Counted from the first letter of the stretch, positions 37,130 through 46,814 are shown. The stretch: 64,000 nt of DNA from AP-15 sp963789025 (GCA_963789025.1 CAWBIT010000003.1:1-64000), one strand, 5' to 3'. Program-made: numbers and translations. Notes: generated by a model from the letters alone, not told the origin.

Positions 37130-38842
37130 ATGGGACGCGAACCAATTCCCGCGGCACAATATGTGCGCATGTCGACCGAGCACCAGCGTTACTCGACCGA
37201 GAACCAGTCCGACGCCATACGGCAATACGCGGTGCGCTGGGGCTTGACATCGTGCGGACCTATCCCGCAACGGCAAGAGCGGACTGCGCCTCGACGGGCG
37301 CGATGCGCTGAAGCAGTTGCTGATCGATGTCGAAGGCGGCTCCCCGGGGTTCAAGGCCGTTCTCGTCTATGACGTCAGCCGCTGGGGCCGCTTCCAGGAC
37401 GCCGACGAGAGCGCCTATTACGAATATGTCTGCCGGCGCTCGGGGGTCGAGATCCGCTATTGCGCCGAGCAATTCGAAAACGACGGCAGCGTCGCCTCGA
37501 CGATCGTCAAGACGGTGAAGCGAGCGATGGCCGGCGAATACAGCCGCGAGCTGTCGGCCAAAGTATTCGCCGGCCAGTGCCGGCTGATCGAGCTGGGTTT
37601 CCGCCAGGGCGGCCACGCCGGTTACGGGCTGCGCCGTCGGCTGGTCGATCAGAACGGCAACCCTAACAGGCTGCTGAAAAATGCCCGATGTCCTAAAAAA
37701 CCCGTCATTCCGGCCGTAGCAAAGCGGAGAGCCGGAATCCATAACCCGCTGATCTAGATGGATTCCAGCTTTCGCGGGAATGACGGTGAATTCGGTTGTC
37801 GGTGGGTTTCCAACTCACTCGCAGCCTTTTTCAGCACCCTGCTAAGGCCATCCTCGCCTTGGGCGAACAGAAGAGCCTGCAGACCGATCGGGTGGTGCTG
37901 GAGCCCGGCCCGGTCGAGGAAGTCGAGACCGTCCGCCGCATGTTCCGGATGTTTGTGTACGAGGAAAAACACCAAAGGGAGATCGCCGCCATTCTCAACA
38001 AGGCGCAGATCAGGACGGATTTGGGGAGGCGGTGGACGGCGGGGTCGGTTCAACAAGTGCTGACCAATGAGAAATACATCGGCAACAACGTTTTCAACCG
38101 GGCTTCCCCCAAGCTGACCAACAAGCGCATCGCCAACCCGCCGGAGATGTGGGTCCGTGCGGTCGGCGCTTTTCCGGCGATCGTCGACCCGGAGCTCTTC
38201 CGGGCTGCGCGGGCAAGGTTGGCGATGCGCAACCGGCAGCTGTCCGACGACGAGATGCTGGCGTTGCTCAGAGACCTTTACGCAAAGCACGGGCGCCTGT
38301 CGTCGATCATCATCGATCAAGCCAAGGATTTGCCGGTCAGCCTGACCTACCGTTAGCGGTTCGGCAGCCTCGGACGCGTCTACCAGCTGGTCGGTTATGG
38401 GCCGCAGCGCGCCGACCGATCGATCGCGGTCAACCGCATCCTGCGTCGGGTGCATGCCGACGTGTATCGCGACGTCATCACCAGGATCGAACAGCTGGGC
38501 GGCTCGGTGGCGCGCGACGGCCCGAAGGGCCTGATCACGATTAACGGCGAATTCACCGGCTCGATCGTCATCGCCCGCTGCCTGAGCACCCGCGACGGCG
38601 GCGCGATGCGCTGGAACCTGCGGCTCGATACGGCTCTGCGGCCCGATATCACGATCGCCGTGCGCCTGGCGCCGGACAATGAACAGCCACTGGATTATTA
38701 CCTTCTGCCGCAGATCGACATCAAGGCGTCGCGGCTCCGCGTCGCGCAGCGCAATGCGATCCTTCTCGACGCCTACCGCTTCGATTCGCTGGACCGGTTT
38801 TGTCAGATCAGCGGGCGAACACAGCTGGGGTTTGTCGAATGA
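37130..38842 (+). pseudogene. large serine recombinase 1, multiply broken
   Basis: The N-terminus EPIPAAQYVRMSTEHQRYST carries the Tyr-x-Arg-x-Ser catalytic motif of resolvase/invertase-type recombinases. VLVYDVSRWGRFQDADESAY and RAMAGEYSRELSAKVFAGQC continue the catalytic domain, and the recombinase domain follows (SVQQVLTNEKYIGNNVFNRA). Three lesions are seen: two one-base shifts (about 37247 and 37268), the MITE at 37667-37841, and an in-frame TAG at 38354. Removing the MITE plus one CTAA copy rejoins NPK-AILALGEQKSLQTDRV in frame. The 511-codon total fits the family. Confidence 0.8.
37667..37841. mobile_element. 175-bp MITE, copy 2, inside recombinase 1
   Basis: Identical to copy 1 (31614-31788) by eye over its whole length. 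It is flanked by CTAA on both sides (37663-37666 and 37842-37845). The insertion adds 179 bp including the target copy, which shifts the host frame. Identity of the copies implies recent movement, or movement together. Confidence 0.9.
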
Positions 38843-39721
38843 CAACCGTTAGTGAAATCCAGATGGTCCCGGTCGACGCGATCACCGTGCTCAATCCGCG
38901 AGCCCGCAACCGGCGGGTCTTCCATGAGCTGATCACCAGCATCGCTCACCTCGGGCTCAAAAAGCCGATTACGGTGAGCCGCCGCGGGACCGAGCCGGAG
39001 TACGACCTCGTCTGTGGTCAGGGGCGCCTTGAAGCGTTCATCGCGTTGGGGCAAAGCGAGATCCCGGCGATTGTCATCGAGGCCTCGGAAGAGGACTGCT
39101 ACGTGATGAGCTTGGTCGAGAACCTCGCCCACCGCCACCCGGGCTCGGTCGAGCTGATGCCCGAGATCGGCGCCCTCAAGGATCGGGGTTACACCAACAC
39201 CGAGATCGCCAAGAAGATCGACTTCACCCCCGATTACATCGCCGCGATCGGTTATCTGCTATCTGCTCGAGCATGGTGAGGAGCGGCTCCTCGCCGCTGT
39301 CGAGCGTGGCGTCATGCCGGCCAATATCGCCGTGGAAATTGCGCGCGCCTCCGATCACGATGTGCAGCAGGCGCTTGCCGAGGCTTACGAGCACAAATTG
39401 CTGCCCGGGAACCAAATCCTGCCCATTCGGCGGATCATTGTGCAGCGCAATCAGCGGCGCAAAAAGCCGCACAGCCGCCGCGGCGCGCCGCACACCGGGA
39501 AGCTGACCGCCGCGGCGCTGATCAAGAGTTATGAGACCGAGGCGCAACGCCAAAAGCTGTTGGTCAAGAAAGCCGACCTGGCGCAGACCCGGCTGACCTT
39601 CATCGTCAATGCACTGCGCCGGCTCTATGCCGATGAGGAGTTCCTCATGTTGCTGCGCGCCGAGGCGATGCACACGCTGCCGCGGCCCCTGACCGAGCAG
39701 CTCGAATTAGCGGAAGCCTGA
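38839..39721 (+). pseudogene. ParB-like nuclease/partition protein 1
   Basis: The ATG overlaps the recombinase stop (ATGA). The ParB N-domain reads VPVDAITVLNPRARNRRVFH, YDLVCGQGRLEAFIALGQSE (the GxxR-like box) and VMSLVENLAHRHPGSVELMP. A 7-bp tandem duplication (TATCTGC at 39253-39259 and 39260-39266) breaks the frame. With one copy it would read AIGYLLEHGEERLLAAVERG and give 291 residues. Such ParB-fold proteins beside serine recombinases are common in alphaproteobacterial islands, with unknown exact role. Confidence 0.75.
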
Positions 39722-39722
39722 C

Positions 39723-40590
39723 ATGCCCGATCCGGTCAAAATGGCTTTTGAGCCCCAGGTCGTGGTTCTGCCGCTACAAGCGCATTATCGCCTCGATCGC
39801 AGAGGTCGGCATCGTCGAGCCCTTGGTCGTCGCGCGGCGCGAGGAGCACACCGGACCCTATATGCTGGTCGACGGCCATCTGCGCCACGCCGCGCTGTCG
39901 GACCTCGGCAACAGCGAGGCGCCGTGCCTGATCGCCGATGACGATGAGGCCTTCACCTACAACAAGCGAGTCAATCGGCCGGCGACGATCCAAGAGCACT
40001 ACATGATCGTCAAAGCCATCGAGCGCGGGGTTTCCGAAGAAAAGCTCGCCCGGGCCCTCAATGTCGACATCAAGCGGATCAAGACCAAGCGGACCTTGCT
40101 CGACGGAGTGTGCCCCGAAGTCGCCGAGATGCTCAAGGACAAGTCCGTCGATACGGCAGTCTTTGCGTTGCTGCGCAAGATGAGACCGCTGCGGCAGATC
40201 GAGGCGGTCGAGCTGATGTCGGCAATGAACAACTTCACCGCCCGCTATGCGCAGGCGCTGCTGGCGGCGACGCGGCGGGAGGATCTCGCGCAACCGGATC
40301 GCCCGAAGAAGATCGGCGGTCTAAGCGCCGAGCAGATGGCCGGCATGGAGCGCGAGATGGACGGGCTGCAGCGCGAGTTCAAAGCGGTCTCGGCGTCCTA
40401 TGGGGATACGGTGCTCAATCTGGTGGTCGCCGCCGGCTACCTTTCGAGCCTAATCGGCAACCTCCGGCTCAGCGGTTATCTCGAACGCCGCCACCCGGAG
40501 ATCCTCGCCGAATTCAGAGCCATCGTCGCGGCGACATCCTTGGAGGAAAGCGGCTCCGGGGCATCGGAAGAGCCCGCCTTCTTGGGGTGA
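39723..40590 (+). pseudogene. ParB-like protein 2, internal deletion
   Basis: ATG 39723 gives MPDPVKMAFEPQVVVLPL, after which the frame is lost. From about 39770 the next frame reads YKRIIASIAEVGIVEPLVVA, GPYMLVDGHLRHAALSDLGN (the ParB box), NRPATIQEHYMIVKAIERGV and the HTH region EEKLARALNVDIKRIKTKRT. About 15-20 residues before YKRI are missing. The C-terminal half is intact to 40590. It starts one base after the previous gene ends. Confidence 0.72.
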
Positions 40591-40874
40591 GGCAACACGA
40601 TCAACAGCGCCGCCGGGGGTCCCCGTCAGCTGCAACAATATCACCGAACCGGTAGCGCGGGTCCCAGCACTGGACGGTTCCAGCCCTTGGATCGGCCGGC
40701 GCTCCATAACAAACTACGCCGACGCGGATCATCCGTCTCAGTCGAGCAATGCCATGCTCGGATCGCGCCCAACACCGCCACAAGATTATCCGGAAAGGAG
40801 TGGCTTTACGCCGCGACGAGAGCGTGAGTGTGGTCACCGTCGGCACTGGGCCGGCGCCAACAGGAGACCCACCC
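40591..40874. other. spacer between the two halves of the module
   Basis: No gene seen. GGAAAGGAG near 40793 and AGGAG near 40862 could be ribosome-binding sites; the second lies just upstream of the DUF3489 start. Confidence 0.35.
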
Positions 40875-41340
40875 ATGCGCGTCTACATCATTGGCAATGA
40901 CGGAATCACCCTATGCCGCGAGGCCCCGGCCGCAGTGAATGAGGGCGAGAATATCGTCGCATCGAACGAGGAATTGCGCGCAGCTCAGCAGCAAGCGGCT
41001 GCTGGCGCTGTGGAACGCTCTGCCCGGTGTCGAGAAGCGAAAGAAGGTCGGCGACCGCGACGCGTTGATCGATCAGCTGTGGTCGGCGATCGAGGCCCTG
41101 CCCGACCCCGACCAACAGTCCGACACGAAACCCCGGTCGAAGCAGGATGCGGTGGTCGCGATGCTGCAACGACCCGAGGGCGCGACTGTCGACGAGGTCG
41201 CGAGCGTGATGGGTTGGCAGCGGCACACGGTGCGCGGTCTCTTTTCGGGAACCCTGAAGAAGAAGCTCGGGCTGACCCTCGCGTCGGCCCAAGAGGAGCG
41301 TGGGCGGGTCTACCGCATTGCCGCGCCGGAGCAGGCATGA
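40875..41340 (+). pseudogene. DUF3489 protein, one frameshift
   Basis: ATG 40875 gives MRVYIIGNDGITLCREAPAA, the usual start. Near 40983 the frame shifts, and the next frame carries QLSSKRLLALWNALPGVEKR followed by SKQDAVVAMLQRPEGATVDE and VMGWQRHTVRGLFSGTLKKK, the DUF3489 winged-helix-like core. The protein is small, soluble and putatively DNA-binding. The 3' end overlaps the DUF2924 start by four bases. Confidence 0.75.
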
Positions 41341-41861
41341 ACCGCGCGATCCAGGATGCAACGGCTTGCCGGGAGGCGCTCTCGCGCCTCCCCGAGCTCG
41401 ACCTCGGCGCACTTCGTCAGCAGTGGCGCACTCTCTACAAAGCCGAGGCATCACCGCATCTCAGCCGCGAACTGCTGGTGCGAGCTGTCGCATACCGGAT
41501 GCAGGAAGTCGCTCTTGGCGGGCTGCGCCCGGGGCGGCAGCGCCAGCTTCACCAAATTGCACAGCAGTTCAAGCAAACCGGAGCAGCGACCACGCCTCGT
41601 CGCCCCGAGCTGAAGCCCGGAACCCGGATGGTTCGGGAATGGCAAGGCCAAACCTATGACGTGCTGGTGCTCGATGACGGCTTCTCCTGGCAGGGCACGC
41701 ATCACCGCTCGCTTTCCGCGATCGCGAGAAAGATCACCGGCACGGCGTGGTCGGGGCCGCTCTTCTTTGGCTTGAAGGCGAACCGGTCCGCCACCCGCCG
41801 CTCCTCGCGAGCAGCGTACCCAATCGACGACGCGATGGAGAGCAGCAATGCCGCGGGGTGA
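41337..41861 (+). CDS. DUF2924 protein
   Basis: The protein has 174 residues and is intact. LPELDLGALRQQWRTLYKAE, LSRELLVRAVAYRMQEVALG and the C-terminal PGTRMVREWQGQTYDVLVLD, FSWQGTHHRSLSAIARKITG, TAWSGPLFFGL are the DUF2924 signature. The gene overlaps DUF3489 (4 bp) upstream and recombinase 2 (14 bp) downstream. The family is nearly always found directly before a large serine recombinase and is probably its accessory factor or directionality partner. That role is inference. Confidence 0.85.
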   Translation: MNRAIQDATACREALSRLPELDLGALRQQWRTLYKAEASPHLSRELLVRAVAYRMQEVALGGLRPGRQRQLHQIAQQFKQTGAATTPRRPELKPGTRMVREWQGQTYDVLVLDDGFSWQGTHHRSLSAIARKITGTAWSGPLFFGLKANRSATRRSSRAAYPIDDAMESSNAAG

Positions 41862-42584
41862 CACGAGCCGCAAGCGTTGCGCGATCTACACCCGCAAATC
41901 CTCCGAGGAAGGGCTCGAGCAGGAATTCAACTCGCTCGCGGCGCAGCGCGAAGCCTGCGAGGCCTTCATCCGCAGCCAGCGCGACGAGGGATGGGTATTG
42001 GCCAAAACCCGCTATGACGATGGCGGGTTCTCGGGCGGCAATCTCGAGCGACCCGCGGCGCAACGCCTGCTCACCGGTATCCGGGCGGGCCGAATCGATA
42101 TCGTGGTCGTGTACAAGGTCGACCGGCTGACCCGCTCGCTCGCCGATTTTGCCCGGCTGGTCGAGCTCTTCGACGCACAGGGTGTGTCGTTCGTTTCGGT
42201 GACGCAGCAGTTCAACACGACGAGCTCGATGGGGCGCCTGACGCTCAATGTGCTGCTGTCCTTTGCCCAGTTCGAGCGCGAGGTCACCGGTGAACGCATC
42301 CGCGACAAGATCGCCGCCTCAAAGAAAAAGGGCATGTGGATGGGCGGCAATGTGCCGCTGGGCTATGACGCCAACGAGCGCACGCTCGTCATCAACCCTG
42401 CCGAGGCCGAGACGGTACGCCGCGTCTTCGCTCTCTACCGTGAGCTCGGCTGCGTGCGCCGGGTCAAGGAGGAGGCCGACCGTCTCGGGCTTCGGACGAA
42501 ATGCCGCACAACGGCGAATGGCGCTGAGCGCGGCGGCAAACTGCTCTCGCGCGGTCATCTCTACACACTGCTCTCAAACCCGAT

Positions 42585-43614
42585 CCTGATTACGCACTAT
42601 CCTCAGCCATCAAGGAGTGGTACAAAACAGGAACATACGGCTGTTTCTGCGGGTTTGAACGATGGCGCGCAACAAGGTGCAATTTCAAAAGGGGCTCAGC
42701 GAGGCCCAGTTTGCTGTTCTTTACGGAACAGAGGATCAGTGCCGGGAAGCGGTGATGCGCTGGCGCTGGCCATCCGGCTTTGTCTGCCCGGTTTGCGCAG
42801 GGCAGCATCACAGCTTGGTCAAGACCCGGGCGCTTTACCAGTGTGCCGCCTGTCGACGGCAGACATCCGTGATCGCCGGAACGATTTTCGCGGCAACCAA
42901 GGTGCCGCTGTGCACTTGGTTTCGCGCCATGTACCACCTCACTCAGAGCAAGGGCGGCATCTCCAGCATTGAGTTGGGCCGCCGGCTTGGCGTCACCCAG
43001 ACCACCGCCTGGAAGATCAAGCACAAGCTCATGCAGGCGATGATGGAGCGGGACGCCACAAAGCGCCTGACGGGACGGATCGAGATCGACGACGCCTATC
43101 TCGGCGGGGAGCGCAACGGCGGCAAGCGGGGCCGCGGTTCGCCGGGCAAGACGCCGATCGTGGCGGCGGTCGAAACCACACCACAGGGCAAGCCAATCCG
43201 CTTGAAGTTGCGCCGCGTAAAGGGTTTCCGCCGTGCCGAAATCGCGACCTTGGCGCAGCGCAATTTCCATCCCGCCAGCACCGTTGTCAGTGACGGCCTG
43301 CACTGCTTCACTGGGGTCGGCAACGCCGGCTGCGTCCACCAGCCGATCATCACTGGATCCGGTCGCAAGGCCGCCCTGAACCCTGCTTTCAAGTGGGTCA
43401 ACACCACCCTCGGCAACATCAAGAGCGCCATCACTGGCACTTACCGCACCATCCGCGACAAGCATGTACCCCGCTACCTCGCCGAGTTCGAGTACCGCTT
43501 CAACCGCCGATACGATCTCGCCGCCATGATGCCACGCCTCGGCTATGTCGCAGTCCGAACCCCGCCGATGCCATACCGCCTCCTCAAATTGGCTGAGGAT
43601 CATGCGTAATCAGG
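42585..43614 (+). mobile_element. IS1595-family insertion sequence, 1030 bp
   Basis: The ends are CCTGATTACGCA(C/T) type inverted repeats, 22 of 24 matching (42585-42608 and 43591-43614). An 8-bp target duplication AACCCGAT lies on both sides (42577-42584 and 43615-43622), as expected for the family. It is a standard-size copy with one transposase and no passenger genes, from a different subgroup than the transposon at 4875. The clean duplication and intact gene imply a recent insertion. Confidence 0.92.
42662..43609 (+). CDS. IS1595-family transposase
   Basis: The 315-residue protein has a zinc ribbon CPVCAGQHHS...CAACRRQTSVIAGTIF, then EIDDAYLGGERNGGKRGRGS (first Asp), TVVSDGLHCFTGV (second Asp) and FKWVNTTLGNIKSAITGTYR with the third catalytic position (Asn, as is usual here). 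The tail is YLAEFEYRFNRRYDL. Its stop codon lies inside the right inverted repeat. The reading frame is complete. Confidence 0.92.
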   Translation: MARNKVQFQKGLSEAQFAVLYGTEDQCREAVMRWRWPSGFVCPVCAGQHHSLVKTRALYQCAACRRQTSVIAGTIFAATKVPLCTWFRAMYHLTQSKGGISSIELGRRLGVTQTTAWKIKHKLMQAMMERDATKRLTGRIEIDDAYLGGERNGGKRGRGSPGKTPIVAAVETTPQGKPIRLKLRRVKGFRRAEIATLAQRNFHPASTVVSDGLHCFTGVGNAGCVHQPIITGSGRKAALNPAFKWVNTTLGNIKSAITGTYRTIRDKHVPRYLAEFEYRFNRRYDLAAMMPRLGYVAVRTPPMPYRLLKLAEDHA

Positions 43615-44586
43615 AACCCGATTTACACCGGCCGGATAGCACACAAGGGTGAGCTCCACCCCGGCCAGCAGCCGGCACTGATCGACGATGAGAGCTGGTC
43701 CACTGTTCGGGACCAGCTCGCGGCCAACACGAGCGACCATCGGCGCAAGGCCAAAACAGCCGAGCCGAGCCTGCTGGCGGGCTTGCTGGTCGATGCTCGA
43801 GGGGAGCGGCTCACGCCATCACACGCCGTCAAGAAGGGCCGACGCTATCGCTATTACGTCTCCGCTGCCCTGATCACCGAGGCCGGAACGAATCGCGCCC
43901 AAGGCTGTCGACTCGCCGCCAGAGAGATCGAAGAGGCCGTGATCAGGATCCTGGCCGACGCGCTGAACAGCCCGGCAAGATTAGTCGAGCGGTTTGGTGC
44001 CGCCGGCATACCCGGCGACCAGATTCGCAAACTGCTCAGTCGGGCGGCCCGTATGGCAGCAGCGCTCGGTGGCTCATCGGGGGAACGAGCGAAGACCGTT
44101 CGAGAGCTCGTCGAGAAGATCATCGTCGATGAGAAGACGATCATCATCAAGCTGCGGCCCGGCCTTCTGTTGGCCGAGGATGTCGCGTCATCCGCATCGG
44201 AGGCCGCAAGTGACAGCGCCGTCGAGCTGACGGCGACAGCCGCCTTCACGCGGCGCGGTGCCGAAACCAAATTGGTTCTGCCCGGATTCGCGCCGCAGAA
44301 GCACAGCTCGAGATGTGATCCGGCCCTGATCAAGACGATTGCGCGGGGGCGCGCGTGGTTTGAGGAGCTTGCCACCGGCCGCGCCCGATCGCTCCAGGAA
44401 TTGACCAAGCGTGACGGTATTTCCCGGCGCTACATTCGCCGGCTGGTTGGCGTCGCCTTCGTGAGCCCGGAGCTGGTCGAGGCGATCTTGCAGGGCCGGC
44501 AACCCGTCGAGCTCACGGCGACGCGGCTGACCGAACTCGACCTGCCGCTGGACTGGACCGAGCAGCAGAAACTGCTCGCAAGCTAA

Positions 44587-44862
44587 ACCGCAACTCCGGA
44601 CAGATATGCCCCAGGCCGCGGCCCCACCGCGGCCGCGCGTCGTTTGCAAACGGTCAGAACTTTCGGGAGGTGGGACTGCATCAATGCCCGTCAGAGAGAA
44701 AGGGCGAAGGAGCCCCGGTTCGCAGCCTGCGCGTCCCTTCTCACGTCCCCAGCCACCCGCAGACCGCCGCCAAAGTGCGGGGCTTTTCGGCTATAGCCTC
44801 AGGGTTCACTGCTGAGACAGACTGGCTGCTGGAGGGATCCGGATTCGAACCGTCGGTCCCGG
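44587..44862. other. spacer after recombinase 2, ends in a tRNA-arm-like repeat
   Basis: No gene seen. It contains a GCGGCC-rich hairpin near 44615-44640 and, at 44833-44861, one arm of a 29-bp inverted repeat. Confidence 0.4.
44833..44861 (-). repeat. 29-bp inverted repeat with tRNA T-arm-like core, left copy
   Basis: Read on the minus strand it contains GGTTCGAATCC, the tRNA T-loop consensus. It matches 45939-45967 at 27 of 29 positions in inverted orientation. It lies one base beyond the stop codon of the propeller gene. Confidence 0.7.
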
Positions 44863-45828
44863 CTATTCACTTTTGATCATGAAGAGCTTGTCGGCCGCGG
44901 ATTCGGCTCCCCAAACCTCGCCTTTGCGACCAGCAAGCTGCCGCACGCTGGCGTAGCTGTCGGGTAGAGGAAAGGATTCGAACCTCTGGGTTTGGGGATC
45001 GAAGCGCAGGATCGCGTTTGCCCCCCAGTCGCTGACCCACACGGCATCAGTGTCATCGACGTAGACCGCGTAGGGCTGCGGCCTGTCGCTCGGCAAATGC
45101 CAGCGCTTCCAACTATCGCTCTTGCTGTCGTAGCGGAAGAGATCTCCGCTGTTCCAACCGGTAATCCACAGTCCGCCGCGGCTGTCGCTCCAGACGCGCC
45201 GTGCGCCTTGCCACGGCACGGGCGGCTCCAAGACCGTGGTGATGCCGGTCTCGATATCAATCCGACCGAGATAGTTGCCGGCAAGGGAAGCGAAAAACAC
45301 TCGCCCCTCCGGCGTCGTGGTGATGCCGTAGGGGCCGATACCGCGCGGTGCATCGAACACTGCCATTGTGCCCGATTTGGGATCGAGACGGCCATAAACT
45401 CCATTTTGCCCGGTGAACCAGAGTACACCCTGATGATCGAAGGCTGCTGTGTTCAGGTTCGCGGCGCGGCGCTCCTTGGGCAGCGGAAAAAGCTTGACGG
45501 CGCGGGTCGCGGGATCCACCCGCGCGATCGCGTTCTGTCCGCCTTCAGTGACCCAGGCGGCGCCGTCGGGGCCGACGATCACGCCGTGGGGCGCTGCACC
45601 CGGCCCCAGCGCGATCAGATCCGACTTGCCAGTTCTGGGATCGAGCCGGCCGAGTTTGCCGGCTGACGGTGCAGTGAACCACACCGCACCATCCGGTGCG
45701 GGATAGACGTCGTGCGCCCCAGCGCCCGCGAGCACAGGAAAGGTGCGCATTTCCGTTTTGGCGTGAGCGGTGGCGCCCGCGGTCAACATCACCAGCATCG
45801 CCGCGAGTATCGTGCCAGGTCGCATCAT
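44863..45828 (-). CDS. secreted beta-propeller, streptogramin (virginiamycin B) lyase-like
   Basis: The protein has 321 residues. A signal peptide (MMRPGTILAAMLVMLTAGAT, cut near AHA/KTE) is followed by six or seven repeats of the DGAxWFTxxxxxxIGRxDP type (for example DGAVWFTAPSAGKLGRLDPR and QGVLWFTGQNGVYGRLDPKS), the Vgb fold. Vgb opens streptogramin B rings, but most secreted homologues have no known substrate, so I would not infer resistance. AGGAG eight bases upstream supports ATG 45828. The gene is enclosed by the 29-bp inverted repeats. Confidence 0.8.
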   Translation of the reverse strand: MMRPGTILAAMLVMLTAGATAHAKTEMRTFPVLAGAGAHDVYPAPDGAVWFTAPSAGKLGRLDPRTGKSDLIALGPGAAPHGVIVGPDGAAWVTEGGQNAIARVDPATRAVKLFPLPKERRAANLNTAAFDHQGVLWFTGQNGVYGRLDPKSGTMAVFDAPRGIGPYGITTTPEGRVFFASLAGNYLGRIDIETGITTVLEPPVPWQGARRVWSDSRGGLWITGWNSGDLFRYDSKSDSWKRWHLPSDRPQPYAVYVDDTDAVWVSDWGANAILRFDPQTQRFESFPLPDSYASVRQLAGRKGEVWGAESAADKLFMIKSE

Positions 45829-45938
45829 GGAAAGCTCCTACCGCTGCTACTTATCAGAATAACATTGGCAGGGTCTCGCGGCGACGCCGCCTCATCTAGA
45901 ACGAGGCGAAGCGGCTCGGACCGCTGCCCTCCCCAGGC

Positions 45939-45967
45939 GGGACCGGCGGTTCGAATCCGGCTCCCTC
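45939..45967 (+). repeat. 29-bp inverted repeat with tRNA T-arm-like core, right copy
   Basis: GGTTCGAATCC core. The 60 bases before it can pair into crude acceptor, D and anticodon stems with a CCC anticodon position, but the D-loop is too short and stems overlap. It looks like a decayed tRNA end rather than a working tRNA. Confidence 0.6.
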
Positions 45968-45984
45968 GAGCGCTGAGTCATGTG

Positions 45985-46814
45985 CGAACCGGACTAACGT
46001 CGAGAAGATCCAGGCCGGTTACACGGTGCAGCCGTTAAGCCAGTTCCTGGGGACACCGCCGCCTCCAGCCGCACCCAAGATCGATTTTCCACCGTTCAGC
46101 CGCGAGAAATCCCAGTCGGCCGACTTCTTCGGATACCTCAATTTCATCCTGCAATTCTGTCCAACCGTCGCGGACGACAAGACCGCGCGCTCGAGCTTCG
46201 CGAAGATCGGCATCGAGCCCGGCAAGCCGTTCGATCCTGCCGCCCTTTCACCAGAGGTTCGCCAAGCGATCGCCGCGGGCATGGCGGAGGGCTTAAAGGC
46301 CATCGACGCCAAGGAGGCCACCGAAACCGGCACTGCGCTGCTGTTCGGCACACGCGAGTTCATGAAGAACAACTATCTGAACCGCGCGGTCGGTGCGAAA
46401 ATGGGCATCTACGGGAACGACGAGAGCGAAGCCTATTATTTCCTCTGGCATGGTGACGCCTCAGGCCAACCCCTGAACGGTGCGACAAACCGCTATGTCC
46501 TGCGTTTTGCGAAGGGGAAGCTGCCTCCCGTAAAAGCGTTCAGGTCGGTCACGATTTACAACGGCAAGCAGCTCCTGGTCGCGAATCCCATCAACCGGTA
46601 CCTCATCAACTCGCCGACGTTGCCGAAGCTCAAAGTCGACCCCGATGGCAGTCTGCCGATCTATATCCAGAAGGACTCTCCAGGGAGTGACAAGGAAGCA
46701 AACTGGCTGCCCGCTCCCGGTGGGCCAATCTACTTGGTTTTGCGGTGCTACTGGCCGGAGCAAGCCATTCTCGCCGGCCAGTGGAAGCTCCCGCCGGTCA
46801 CTCGCAGCAATTGA
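45985..46814 (+). pseudogene. DUF1254/DUF1214 protein, 5'-truncated
   Basis: The frame is open before any start codon (NRTNVEKIQAGYTVQPLSQF). It continues with YFLWHGDASGQPLNGATNRY, FAKGKLPPVKAFRSVTIYNG and LPAPGGPIYLVLRCYWPEQA, the DUF1214 half typical of DUF1254 proteins (normally 430-480 residues). About 200 N-terminal residues and the signal peptide are absent. The break falls about 18 bp right of the 29-bp repeat, so insertion of the repeat-bounded segment probably removed the 5' end. Confidence 0.75.

Larger units (their letters stand above)
41848..44586 (+). pseudogene. large serine recombinase 2, interrupted by an IS1595-type IS
   Basis: The N-terminus CAIYTRKSSEEGLEQEFNSL carries the catalytic Ser region, followed by VVYKVDRLTRSLADFARLVE and SFAQFEREVTGERIRDKIAA. 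The recombinase and zinc-ribbon-like regions follow, with a C-terminal tail RARSLQELTKRDGISRRYIR. The frame is cut at 42585 by the IS. Deleting the IS plus one 8-bp target copy (1038 bp) rejoins LLSNP-IYTGRIAHKGELHP in frame and gives a 566-residue protein with no other lesion. Confidence 0.88.

Noticed and set aside
44863..45828. Streptogramin resistance gene.
   Set aside because: The fold is Vgb-like, but most secreted homologues are unrelated to resistance and catalytic identity was not checked.
45902..45969. A tRNA-Gly(CCC) gene.
   Set aside because: Acceptor, anticodon and T stems can be drawn, but the D-loop is only six bases, the D and anticodon stems compete for one base, and no CCA or normal D-loop GG is present. 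Kept only as a repeat and as a question for tRNA search.
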